DNA of 20,073 nt from Chloroflexota bacterium (GTDB lineage: Bacteria; Chloroflexota; Anaerolineae; Anaerolineales; Anaerolineaceae). Made by a program: the position numbers and the translations under genes. The first letter of the stretch is position 1. Each line of letters opens with the position of its first letter. This document shows positions 1 to 7,776 of the stretch, one piece after another. The notes beneath the pieces are model-generated. The model did not search any database. It saw only the letters and a program-made list of their open reading frames with translations, and was not told the origin of the DNA. The stretch lies in contig JAEXTI010000240.1 in the NCBI GenBank assembly GCA_023406965.1, positions 1-20,073 on the forward strand, written 5' to 3'.

Positions 1-1506
1 ACCTTGCTCAGTGTAGGCGGCCATCAGGCGGGCATACCCATCAGGGTCGTAAAGCACTAGATACGCGCAGGGGATGCCCAGGCCCGGCAAATGCTCGCTG
101 AGCACATCGCCCAACTGTCCAATGTTAAAAGAAGTCAACAGGGCCCGGTTGGTTTCGCGCAGATTCTCAGCCTGGCGTTCGCTTTGCCACTGCCAATAAG
201 CTTGCGAGCGTTTCTCTGCCTCGCTAACCACCACCCTGGCCTGCCCCAGCAGCCCCTCCACAGCCGCCTGCGCGGCTGAGCCTCGCCCGGGCAGCACCCA
301 GCGGCGAACCACCGAAAGAACATCATTCCAAATTGGAATCTCTTGCCGCGCTTGCATTGCCAGGCTGAGCGTTTCATCGAGCAACTGCAAGAAGCGGGCT
401 CTTTTTTGCGGTTTTTCGGCAGCCGCAAGCAGCGCTTGCAGAATGTTCCGCATTCGCTCGCGAGATTTCTCATCCACCTGGCCTTCCAGCGCGCTCAACA
501 TCTCGTCCAGGCATGCCTCCTGCACGGAAAGCTGGCGCAAATCACTGCCGCCCGCCCCACCGGGCAGGCTGCCTGCCAGCGCCACCGCTGCCGAAGGGCA
601 GCCACAGGACTGGCGCACCACCAGACTGGAAGGCAGGGTCATCAAAGCAGGCACCGCTTCGCCGTGCAAGCGCGCCAGGAGTAAGTCCACCGAACGGGCC
701 CCCTGGCTGTAAAAGGGCAGATCCACCGTGGTCAAAGGTGGCGTTGCTAGGCGCTCCTCGATCGAATTATTGAATCCGGTCACTGCCACGTCGCCAGGTA
801 CATCAAACCCGCGCGCCTGCAAGGCTTTCAACGCCCACAAAGCCAGCATGTCGCTCACCGCAACCACGGCCTGGAAATCCTTTTTAGGGGTTAAGCCGCG
901 CTCATCGAGCAGGATTTGAATGGCCTCTGTGCCCGACTCCCAGCGCAGCGGGCGGGTGACCAATTCCGGCGCCAGGGGAAGATCAAAAGCCCGCAGGGTG
1001 TCCAGATAAGCCCGGTAGCGCTCCTGAGCGTAATAATGCTCCTCTGGACCGCGGATGAAGGCCAGCCGTCGAAAGCCGTGTTTTTCGATCAAATGAGACA
1101 GCAGCGCGCGCATGCCCTGATAGCTGTCGACGGCAATGGTAGGCAGTCCTTCCATGAACTGCGCCAGGCTTATCATCGGCAGCCCTTCGTACCGCCGGTG
1201 GAAAGCGCTGGTTTCGCTGGGACTCAACACGCCCCCCAGGCTGGACGCCCAAGTGATCAGCCCGTCCAGGCAATCCTGCCCTGCCAGATCAAAAACCTGG
1301 TTGCGCATGCTCTCAAACGCCGGTGTGGCGCTCAATCGCCCGCCCGGAAAACTAATCAGGTTCACGTCGTGCCGCGCTGCCGAATCCAGGACACCCGGCC
1401 ACAGCGCGCGGCTTGCGCCCGTATTCAAACTGGCCAGCAAAAAACCAATGGTAGGCCGGCCGCCCTGTTCAACACCGGAGGTTGACGATTCCGTTCTGCC
1501 TTGCAT
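1..1506 (-). CDS. Sugar-binding sensor/regulator, PBP1 (LacI-type) ligand domain without HTH, C-terminus off the window
   Basis: An open frame of 502 codons starts at the ATG at 1506 and runs off the left edge without a stop. After about 16 residues the protein goes straight into a LacI/PBP1-type periplasmic-binding fold (RPTIGFLL from about residue 17; GFNNSIEERLATPPLTTVD near residue 245-260). This ends at a RQSCGCP motif (residues 298-304), which is typical of PBP1-like domains fused to signalling outputs. A helical stretch follows (about 305-420), then a charged, probably coiled-coil segment (about 423-460) and the start of an unidentified domain. There is no room for an N-terminal LacI helix-turn-helix, so the output must lie beyond the edge; GGDEF, histidine kinase or AraC are known partners. 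It diverges from the ABC transporter genes, so it probably senses the imported uronide or a breakdown product. The ligand domain is clear; the output is unknown. Confidence 0.8.
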   Translation of the reverse strand, partial: MQGRTESSTSGVEQGGRPTIGFLLASLNTGASRALWPGVLDSAARHDVNLISFPGGRLSATPAFESMRNQVFDLAGQDCLDGLITWASSLGGVLSPSETSAFHRRYEGLPMISLAQFMEGLPTIAVDSYQGMRALLSHLIEKHGFRRLAFIRGPEEHYYAQERYRAYLDTLRAFDLPLAPELVTRPLRWESGTEAIQILLDERGLTPKKDFQAVVAVSDMLALWALKALQARGFDVPGDVAVTGFNNSIEERLATPPLTTVDLPFYSQGARSVDLLLARLHGEAVPALMTLPSSLVVRQSCGCPSAAVALAGSLPGGAGGSDLRQLSVQEACLDEMLSALEGQVDEKSRERMRNILQALLAAAEKPQKRARFLQLLDETLSLAMQARQEIPIWNDVLSVVRRWVLPGRGSAAQAAVEGLLGQARVVVSEAEKRSQAYWQWQSERQAENLRETNRALLTSFNIGQLGDVLSEHLPGLGIPCAYLVLYDPDGYARLMAAYTEQG

Positions 1507-1584
1507 ATCCTAAGTGTACTATATTTGGGCAATACAGAACGCTAAAATCCAAGTGAAGTACTGAATAGTTCAAGAACATGCCTC

Positions 1585-1590
1585 TATAAT
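1585..1590 (+). promoter_or_regulatory. Candidate -10 box for the uptake operon
   Basis: A perfect TATAAT lies in the 131-nt gap between the divergent sensor and the first permease. The -35 region is weak (TGAATA at 17-nt spacing). A small inverted repeat, GTTC-AA-GAAC (1568-1577), sits between the two elements and could be an operator half-site pair. A weaker TATAGT on the minus strand (1518-1523) could serve the sensor gene. Transcription from this box would start near 1597, downstream of a possible TTG start at 1590, which favours the ATG at 1638 for the permease. Confidence 0.4.
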
Positions 1591-1637
1591 TGAAGTTGTC
1601 AGAAAGTCCTCCCATCTTTACAAACCCGCGGAAAAAC

Positions 1638-2600
1638 ATGAATCAAGCAATTACTCCTGGGAAGATCCAAACCAATACCAGTTTTCAGAAATCCTGGGCC
1701 AGACTGATGAGAAATTTGGCGAAGTACAGGTGGGTGTACTTCATGATGCTGCCCGGCTTCGTCTATTTCATCCTGTTTCGTTATCAGGCTTTGTGGAACG
1801 CACAAATTGCGTTCAAAGATTTCAAGCCCCTGCTGGGAGTGTTTGACAGCCCGTTTGTGGGTTTCAAGCATTTCCTGACCTTTTTTGACTCGTTTTACTT
1901 CGAACAGTTAATCGGCAACACCATCTTCTTTAGCGTGGGCAAACTCATCCTGGGCATGCCCATGGCAATCTTATTGGCCATTTGTCTGTACGAATCGGCC
2001 TTTAAAAAGTTTTCTCGCTTCGTGCAGACCATCACCTACATGCCGCACTTCCTCTCCTGGGTCATCATGCTGGGCATTTTGCTGGTCATGCTCTCTCCGG
2101 GAGAAGGCTTCATCAATGACATCATCAAAGCCGCGGGAGGCGAACCCATCCATTTCCTCACCACCCCCCAGTGGTTCCGCTGGGTGGTCATTCTCTCGGA
2201 TATCTGGAAAGAAACCGGTTGGAGTACCATTCTCTATCTCGCCGCGTTGATGGCCATTGACCCCACCCTGTTCGAAGCCGCCGCCGTGGATGGCGCCTCT
2301 CGCTTGCAGCGCATCTGGCATATCTCGCTGCCCGGCATTCTGCCCACCATCGTGGTAGTCACCCTCCTGCGCCTGGGCAACATTCTGGATGCCGGTTTCT
2401 ACCAGATTTTCGTACTGTACTCCCTGCCCGTCTACAGCGTCGGCGACATTCTTGACACGTGGGTGTACCGGCAAGGCGTCCTAGAGTTCCAGTTCAGCCT
2501 GGCAACCGCTGTGGGTCTCTTCAAGGGTGTCATTGGGCTGGTCCTGGTGCTGGTTTCCAACAAGCTGGCTAAGCGTTTTGCTGGGTCCGGAATTTACTAA
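1638..2600 (+). CDS. Carbohydrate ABC transporter permease (LplB/YteP type)
   Basis: This 320-residue integral membrane permease belongs to the MalF-like branch used for pectin and rhamnogalacturonan oligosaccharides. The N-terminal pattern LPGFVYFILF followed by IAFKDF, the first transmembrane segment and its following loop, is characteristic of LplB/YteP proteins. The cytoplasmic EAA loop that contacts the ATPase is present from residue 213 (EAAAVDGASRLQRIWHISLP), and about six membrane helices are visible. I chose the ATG at 1638; an upstream in-frame TTG at 1590 would add 16 residues but overlaps a TATAAT box, and neither start has a good Shine-Dalgarno sequence. The second permease begins 9 nt after the stop, so the two are co-translated partners. 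Family assignment is firm; the exact sugar is inferred from neighbours. Confidence 0.92.
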   Translation: MNQAITPGKIQTNTSFQKSWARLMRNLAKYRWVYFMMLPGFVYFILFRYQALWNAQIAFKDFKPLLGVFDSPFVGFKHFLTFFDSFYFEQLIGNTIFFSVGKLILGMPMAILLAICLYESAFKKFSRFVQTITYMPHFLSWVIMLGILLVMLSPGEGFINDIIKAAGGEPIHFLTTPQWFRWVVILSDIWKETGWSTILYLAALMAIDPTLFEAAAVDGASRLQRIWHISLPGILPTIVVVTLLRLGNILDAGFYQIFVLYSLPVYSVGDILDTWVYRQGVLEFQFSLATAVGLFKGVIGLVLVLVSNKLAKRFAGSGIY

Positions 2601-2609
2601 GAGGTCATC

Positions 2610-3500
2610 ATGGCAACCAAAGCGCGCATCATCAAACGTGGTGACGACACCATCTTCCAAATCCTGGTCAACACCTTCCTGGTCCTGCTCTTGATCGCAG
2701 TTCTGATTCCCCTGTGGAAAGTGCTGATCATGTCGGTCACCCCACTGAATTTCCTGGATGTCAAAGCCTATGGGTTATGGCTGGATCCCTGGAAGTGGTC
2801 CTTTGAAGCCTATAAGCAGTTGCTCAGCCATCCTTCCTTTGTCCGCGCCGCCTCCAACAGCGGCATCATTACCATCGGCGGCGTGATTATTAACATGCTC
2901 CTGACCGTGCCGTTCGCATACGCTTTATCGGTCGAAAAATTGCCCGGGCGCAAGTTTTTCATCACCATGGTCATGATCCCCTTCCTGTTCAATGCCGGTT
3001 TGATCCCCGTCTACCTAGTGGTAAACAAATTAGGATTGGTCGACTCGTGGTGGGCGGTTATCTTGCCCGGTGGCATCAACATCTACAACTTGCTGGTGAT
3101 GAAATCCTTCTTCGAGGGCCTGCCCGAAGAGCTCAAAGAGGCCGCCCGCCTGGACGGGGCCAACGAGCTCCAGGTGTTATGGACGGTCATTCTGCCCCTC
3201 TCCAAGCCCATTTTGCTGACCATTGGGCTGATGTACGCAGTGGCTCACTGGAACGAATTCTTCAACGCCATTCTCTATCTCAACGATGCCAAGTTGCAGC
3301 CGCTGCCAATCCTTCTGCGCAACATCCTCCTGGCTGCCAACATGAATGAGTACGTCGAATACGACGCTTTTAGTTCCGCCTCCGTGCAGTCCATTAAATC
3401 CGCCAGCGTCTTCCTCACTATGCTCCCTATGGTTGCAATTTATCCCTGGATCCAGCAGTACTTTACCAAAGGCACCTTGCTTGGAGGTGTCAAATCGTAA
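2610..3500 (+). CDS. Carbohydrate ABC transporter permease (LplC/YtcP type)
   Basis: This 296-residue MalG-like permease is the partner of the preceding gene. An AGAGGT ribosome-binding site lies just upstream of the ATG. The EAA loop is at about residue 177 (EAARLDGANELQVLWTVILP), followed by the HWNEFFNAILYLND segment common in LplC/YtcP proteins. Six transmembrane helices are apparent, the first at about residues 20-42. With the first permease it should form the heterodimeric channel of a CUT1-type importer. No nucleotide-binding subunit is encoded nearby; related Bacillus systems share the housekeeping ATPase MsmX, so a distant shared ATPase is likely. Assignment to the family is strong. 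Confidence 0.93.
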   Translation: MATKARIIKRGDDTIFQILVNTFLVLLLIAVLIPLWKVLIMSVTPLNFLDVKAYGLWLDPWKWSFEAYKQLLSHPSFVRAASNSGIITIGGVIINMLLTVPFAYALSVEKLPGRKFFITMVMIPFLFNAGLIPVYLVVNKLGLVDSWWAVILPGGINIYNLLVMKSFFEGLPEELKEAARLDGANELQVLWTVILPLSKPILLTIGLMYAVAHWNEFFNAILYLNDAKLQPLPILLRNILLAANMNEYVEYDAFSSASVQSIKSASVFLTMLPMVAIYPWIQQYFTKGTLLGGVKS

Positions 3501-3516
3501 GTTGAAGGAGGTCAAC
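3501..3516 (+). promoter_or_regulatory. Small hairpin with an SD-like AGGAGG in its loop
   Basis: Directly after the permease stop codon, GTTGA (3501-3505) can pair with TCAAC (3512-3516), leaving the hexamer AGGAGG as the loop. No start codon lies at a usable distance, so this is not an obvious ribosome-binding site. The rest of the 93-nt gap to the binding-protein gene has no other structure I can support beyond the GAGAGGT ribosome-binding site before the ATG at 3594. Confidence 0.35.
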
Positions 3517-3593
3517 GATCAGACTTACCTGCCGCAAGGCACATATTTCAACGTATTCAGTTCGCCCACCCATTCAAAGTAAGAGAGGTCACA

Positions 3594-5270
3594 ATGAACA
3601 AGGTTTTCTATAAGTCGATGCTGGCCCTGGTGCTCATTGCGCTACTTGCCAGCGCCTGCGCCCCGGTTGCAACCCCAACCGCCGAACCGGCGCAAGAACA
3701 GCCCACCGCGGCAGTCGCGGCTCCCACGGAGAAACCCGCAGAGCCCACCGCTGCGCCCACCGAACCCCCCGCCCCGCCCGAAATCGAGGTCGTAGACCTG
3801 GAGCTGTGGGCTGGTGGCCGTGTTTCCGAAGCCGGCCCGCCGCCCGACGATTGGGTGGCCTATGACATCATCCGCGAACAGGCCAAAGTCAACCTCAAGC
3901 TCGTGCTGCTGCCCTCCACGCAAGCCGACCAGGACACCAAGATCAACGCCGCCGCGGCCAGCAACTCCCTGCCCGACATCTTCATGGTCAGCCGCGACGT
4001 GCTCTATAAGCTCGTTCAGGCTGGTTTGGTTGCCCAAGTCGACGACCTGTTGCCCTTGATGCCCACCCGCACCGCCGACCATTATGCTGATGCAGACCGC
4101 AACAAACTGGCTACCTTTGACGGGGCCATGTACGGCCTGCCCGATCCCGGCGCGCTGCCCCAGACCGACTCACTGGTCATTCGCCAGGACTGGCTGGATA
4201 AGCTCGGCCTGACCGCCCCCACCAACCTGGATGAGTTCATGGAAGTGGCCAAGGCCTTCACCTTCAATGACCCCGATGGCAACGGCACGCAAGACACCTA
4301 CGGCTTCTGCGCCTTCATCGATGGCTCCGGTCTGGCCCAGGCCGGTCTCGGCCCGCGCTTCGACTTCATCTACGGCGCTTACGGCGTGGCGGGTGTCTGG
4401 AATCTCTCCAGCAGCGACTCTGTGTCCCTGAATGCTCGCTCCGAAGATTACATGAAAGGCACCGAGTTCATCAAAGCCCTCAACGACGAGAAAGTCATCG
4501 ATCCCGACTGGCCCACCCTCAAGAAGGACGAATTCCGCGCCCGCTGGAAACAGGGCAAGTGCGGCATCATGGTCGAAAACTTCGCCGCGTTGGCCAATAA
4601 GTCCAACTACAAAGACTTCGACGAGAACTTCCCCGATGGGCAGTGGGTCGCTATGGACGCAGTCAAGGGCCCCGATGGTGAAGCCTCTATGGGTACGGTC
4701 ATGAAGACCGCCCGTATCTACGCCATCTCGCAGAAAGCCATCGACGAGGGCAAGGGCGAGGCCATCGCTCGCTTCCTGGAGTGGACCGCCTCGAAGGAGG
4801 GCTACTTCCTGCTTGGCTTCGGCGTGGAAGGTGAAAACTACGTCTTAGACTCCAACGGCTATGTTGTCACCGAAGGCATTGCGCCTGAAATGGCCTGGAC
4901 CAGCAAGGAAATGCAGCCGCTCACCCAACTGGCCAACATGGTCTACATCTTCTCGGATGTCGAAATGCAGGCTCGCTATGTCGCCTACAAGACCAAGAAC
5001 GGTCGCGACATGGACCCCAAAGCCTACTACGCTGAATTCTTGACCAAACCCTTCACCCAGGCGACGGGCACCGGCGTGATCAACCCGCCCAGCAACGCCG
5101 CCGACTTTGTCCGCTTCTACAGCGAAAACATCGTCCAGTTCGTCCTCGGCCAGAAACCCCTGACCGCGGAAACCTGGGCCGAGTACATCGCCGGCCTCGA
5201 CAGTCTCGGGGCTGCCCAACTGGAAGCCGATGCAAAGGAGACCCTCCTCCAGACTGGGTTCCTCAAGTAA
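3594..5270 (+). CDS. Extracellular solute-binding lipoprotein, LplA/YtcQ type
   Basis: This 558-residue lipoprotein is the substrate receptor of the importer. It has a hydrophobic signal segment (residues 8-19), a lipobox ending in LLASAC with the lipidated cysteine at residue 22, and a low-complexity Pro/Ala/Thr/Glu linker to about residue 62. Such linkers are common for surface-tethered lipoproteins in Chloroflexota. The rest matches the long (about 500 residue or more) family 1 binding proteins that work with LplB/LplC permeases, including the tripartite core and a C-terminal helical extension. A GAGAGGT sequence precedes the ATG. The gene follows both permeases, and a strong hairpin lies just behind it. 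The ligand is inferred to be an oligo-galacturonide or rhamnogalacturonide because cytoplasmic GH105 and GH28 genes follow. Confidence 0.93.
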   Translation: MNKVFYKSMLALVLIALLASACAPVATPTAEPAQEQPTAAVAAPTEKPAEPTAAPTEPPAPPEIEVVDLELWAGGRVSEAGPPPDDWVAYDIIREQAKVNLKLVLLPSTQADQDTKINAAAASNSLPDIFMVSRDVLYKLVQAGLVAQVDDLLPLMPTRTADHYADADRNKLATFDGAMYGLPDPGALPQTDSLVIRQDWLDKLGLTAPTNLDEFMEVAKAFTFNDPDGNGTQDTYGFCAFIDGSGLAQAGLGPRFDFIYGAYGVAGVWNLSSSDSVSLNARSEDYMKGTEFIKALNDEKVIDPDWPTLKKDEFRARWKQGKCGIMVENFAALANKSNYKDFDENFPDGQWVAMDAVKGPDGEASMGTVMKTARIYAISQKAIDEGKGEAIARFLEWTASKEGYFLLGFGVEGENYVLDSNGYVVTEGIAPEMAWTSKEMQPLTQLANMVYIFSDVEMQARYVAYKTKNGRDMDPKAYYAEFLTKPFTQATGTGVINPPSNAADFVRFYSENIVQFVLGQKPLTAETWAEYIAGLDSLGAAQLEADAKETLLQTGFLK

Positions 5271-5287
5271 CCCAGAAACCACGGGTA

Positions 5288-5316
5288 GAGGCGGGCGGCC
5301 AATCACCGCCCGCCTC
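5288..5316 (+). terminator. Strong hairpin behind the binding-protein gene
   Basis: GAGGCGGGCGG (5288-5298) pairs perfectly with CCGCCCGCCTC (5306-5316) around a 7-nt loop. It starts 17 nt after the binding-protein stop. There is no real T-run behind it, so it is more likely a partial terminator or a 3' stabiliser that keeps binding-protein mRNA more abundant than the enzyme genes downstream. Such intercistronic hairpins are well known after malE-type genes. Confidence 0.6.
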
Positions 5317-5343
5317 ATTCTGAACACCACCACGGGTATTCCT

Positions 5344-6477
5344 ATGACACATCTCTCATCCCCCGAAATTACCACCGCCAATTCGTGGGCTGTTCGAATG
5401 GCTAATTCGGTGCTGGACGCGTATCCTCCCGAGCGCTGGAAATGGCACTACGAGCACGGTCTGTTTGTTCGCGCCATTGCGGCGGTTGCCGCTGCCGGTG
5501 GGGACACTCGCTTACAAGGTTTCGGCCAGGTCTGGGTCGATCATTTTGTCACCGCGGACGGCCAGATCGAAACCTACCGGGTGGATGAGTTCAACCTCGA
5601 CCAGGTTTACCCAGGCAGATTGCTGTTCCCCCTCTACCACCGTACCGGCGACCGGCGCTATGCAGCAGCTATCCAATGCCTGCGCGGTCAATTGCGTGGT
5701 CAACCCCGAAACCCCAGCGGGGGGTTCTGGCACAAACAAATTTACCCCAACCAGATGTGGTTGGATGGCCTATTCATGGCCGGGCCGTTCTACGCGGAGT
5801 ATGCACTCACCTTTTCCGAGCATGAAATCTTCGATGACCTGACCAGCCAGTTTCTGCTCATCGAAGCCCACACCCGCGACCCGCGCACCGGGCTGCTGTA
5901 TCACGCCTGGGATGAGAGCAAAACACAGCGTTGGGCCGACCCGCTCACCGGCTGCTCCCCTCACTTCTGGGGGCGCGCCATCGGCTGGTTCGTTATGGCC
6001 CTTGTCGATGTGCTCGACTACCTGCCCGCCACCCATGCCAACCGCGCCGAACTCATCGCCATCCTCAACCGGCTTGCCCAGGCCCTCATCCAATTCCAGG
6101 ACCCCGCCAGTGGATTGTGGTACCAGGTAGTCGATCAAGCCTCCCGCCCCGGCAATTACCGCGAGGCCTCCGTTTCGGCCATGCTCGCCTACGGCTTTGC
6201 CAAAGGCGTCCGCATGGGATGGCTGCCACCCGAATTCCTCACGGCTGCCCTGCGCGCTTATCATGGCTTGCTTGAGAACATGATCCGCATCGATTCGCGC
6301 GGCAGCCTGACCCTGGATGGCACTTGCAGCGTGGCCGGGTTGGGCGGCACGCCCTATCGCGACGGCAGCTACGAATACTACATCAAAGAACCCGTCGCCG
6401 CCAACGATTTCAAAGGCGTCGGTCCTTTCATCCTGGCTGCGTTGGAACTGGACAACGTCAAACCCTACGTCAGATGA
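5344..6477 (+). CDS. GH105 unsaturated rhamnogalacturonyl/galacturonyl hydrolase (YteR/YesR-like)
   Basis: This 377-residue protein is close in length to Bacillus YteR. GH105 enzymes hydrate the 4,5-double bond of the unsaturated uronic acid at the non-reducing end of lyase products and release it as 5-keto-4-deoxyuronate. The sequence shows the (alpha/alpha)6-barrel pattern, with KWHYEHGL early, HKQIYPNQMWLDGLFMAGPF in the middle and GSYEYYIKEPVAANDFKGVG at the C-terminus. Asp141 in WLDGLFMAGPFYAEYA is the expected catalytic residue, almost the same position as Asp143 of YteR. There is no signal peptide, so it acts in the cytoplasm on imported oligosaccharides. The ATG at 5344 gives a normal N-terminus; an in-frame extension back to 5230 overlaps the binding-protein gene and is rejected. 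The stop overlaps the next start (ATGA at 6474). Confidence 0.93.
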   Translation: MTHLSSPEITTANSWAVRMANSVLDAYPPERWKWHYEHGLFVRAIAAVAAAGGDTRLQGFGQVWVDHFVTADGQIETYRVDEFNLDQVYPGRLLFPLYHRTGDRRYAAAIQCLRGQLRGQPRNPSGGFWHKQIYPNQMWLDGLFMAGPFYAEYALTFSEHEIFDDLTSQFLLIEAHTRDPRTGLLYHAWDESKTQRWADPLTGCSPHFWGRAIGWFVMALVDVLDYLPATHANRAELIAILNRLAQALIQFQDPASGLWYQVVDQASRPGNYREASVSAMLAYGFAKGVRMGWLPPEFLTAALRAYHGLLENMIRIDSRGSLTLDGTCSVAGLGGTPYRDGSYEYYIKEPVAANDFKGVGPFILAALELDNVKPYVR

Positions 6478-7760
6478 ACTCCCAACTTCTCTCCCCTTCC
6501 GATTTTGGCGCAGTTGCCGATGGGCGCGCTCTGGACACCAGGGCGTTGCAAGCTGCCATCGACGCCAGCGCTGAACGCGGAGGCGGCACGGTGATTCTTC
6601 CACCGGGGCGCTATCTGACCGGAACCCTCAACTTCCGTGACAATATTACCCTGCACCTCGAGCCCGGCGCAACCCTGCTCGGCAGCCAGAACCCCGCCGA
6701 TTACCCCATCACCTCCAACCGTTGGGAGGGCATGGAACAACAAACCTATGCTCCCCTGCTGGCGGGCAACGGGCTGGAAAATATTGCCATCACCGGGCGC
6801 GGCGTGATCGACGGGCAGGGTAGTTTTTGGTGGAGCGCCCACCGCGCGGGCAGCCTGCCTTTTCCTCGCCCGCGCCTGATCGGCTTCGCCGACTGCCGCA
6901 ACGTACTCATCGAAGGCGTGACGCTCACCAACTCGCCCGCCTGGACAGTTAATCCCGTGCGCTGCGAAAACGTCAATGTGCGCGGCGTGACCATCCACAA
7001 CCCGCCCGAATCACCCAACACCGACGGCATCAACCCCGATTCTTGCCGCCTGGTGCGCATCTCCGATTGTTTCATTAGTGTGGGCGATGATTGTATAACT
7101 ATCAAATCCGGCACCCAGTTCGAACATCCCGAACGCCGCGCGGCCTGCCGTGACATTGCCATCACCAATTGCACCCTGGAGCGCGGGCACGGCGGCGTGG
7201 TCATCGGCAGCGAGATGAGCGGCGATGTGCAAAATGTAGTCATCTCCAACTGTGTTTTCATCGGCACCGACCGTGGCATCCGCATGAAGTCCCGGCGCGG
7301 GCGCGGCGGGGTCGTACAGAATGTCAGCGTCAGCAACATCATCATGGACGGCGTGCTGTGCCCCTTCACCATGAATATGTACTACAATTGCAACGGGGCC
7401 AAGGGCGACCCACTGGTATCGGACAAGACCATGCGACCGGTGGACGAAGGCACTCCAGCCTTCCGCAACGTTCACTACAGCCACATTACCGCCGTGGATG
7501 TCAAACTGGCTGCCGGGTTCTTCTATGGGCTGGCAGAGATGCCGCTGGAAGACATTTCACTGAGCGACATTTCCATCTTCCTGAGCCCAGGAATGGAAGC
7601 AGATTTTCCCGAAATGGCCGACGACATCCCCAGCATGACCCAGGCCGGCTTTTTTATCCGCAACGCGCGCAGACTGTGCATCGACGGCGTCCGCATCACT
7701 GGGCAGATCGGCCCGGCCTTTGATCTGGATACCTCGGTCGATGCAGACATTCGAACCTGA
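6474..7760 (+). CDS. GH28 polygalacturonase-family glycosidase, cytoplasmic
   Basis: This 428-residue right-handed beta-helix enzyme has all GH28 landmarks: NTDG (residues 182-185, Asp184), GDD (204-206), GHG (238-240, His239) and RIRMK-like RGIRMK (267-272). It also has the N-terminal DFGAVADG...D segment shared by bacterial pectin-active beta-helix proteins. The family hydrolyses galacturonic acid linkages of homogalacturonan or rhamnogalacturonan by inversion. No signal peptide is present, so an exo-acting cytoplasmic enzyme working on imported short chains is most likely, alongside the GH105. Translation is coupled to the GH105 gene through the ATGA overlap. A longer in-frame reading from 6324 would be Arg-rich and lies inside the GH105 gene, so it is not used. 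The exact linkage cannot be told from sequence alone. Confidence 0.92.
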   Translation: MNSQLLSPSDFGAVADGRALDTRALQAAIDASAERGGGTVILPPGRYLTGTLNFRDNITLHLEPGATLLGSQNPADYPITSNRWEGMEQQTYAPLLAGNGLENIAITGRGVIDGQGSFWWSAHRAGSLPFPRPRLIGFADCRNVLIEGVTLTNSPAWTVNPVRCENVNVRGVTIHNPPESPNTDGINPDSCRLVRISDCFISVGDDCITIKSGTQFEHPERRAACRDIAITNCTLERGHGGVVIGSEMSGDVQNVVISNCVFIGTDRGIRMKSRRGRGGVVQNVSVSNIIMDGVLCPFTMNMYYNCNGAKGDPLVSDKTMRPVDEGTPAFRNVHYSHITAVDVKLAAGFFYGLAEMPLEDISLSDISIFLSPGMEADFPEMADDIPSMTQAGFFIRNARRLCIDGVRITGQIGPAFDLDTSVDADIRT

Positions 7761-7776
7761 CGATAGGAGACTCACT

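Noticed and set aside
1590..1637. TTG start for the first permease
   Set aside because: It overlaps the TATAAT box at 1585-1590, lacks a ribosome-binding site and adds residues outside the family core; retained only as a weak alternative.
5230..5343. In-frame N-terminal extension of the GH105 gene to 5230
   Set aside because: It overlaps the binding-protein gene and the hairpin at 5288-5316 and adds residues that do not fit the family; the ATG at 5344 gives the normal length.
6324..6473. Longer GH28 reading frame from 6324
   Set aside because: The added 50 residues are Arg-rich shadow sequence inside the GH105 gene; the ATGA-overlap start at 6474 gives a normal GH28 N-terminus.
5770..6603. 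277-codon minus-strand ORF opposite GH105/GH28
   Set aside because: It lies antisense to two genes with intact catalytic motifs, and its composition is typical of a GC-rich shadow frame.
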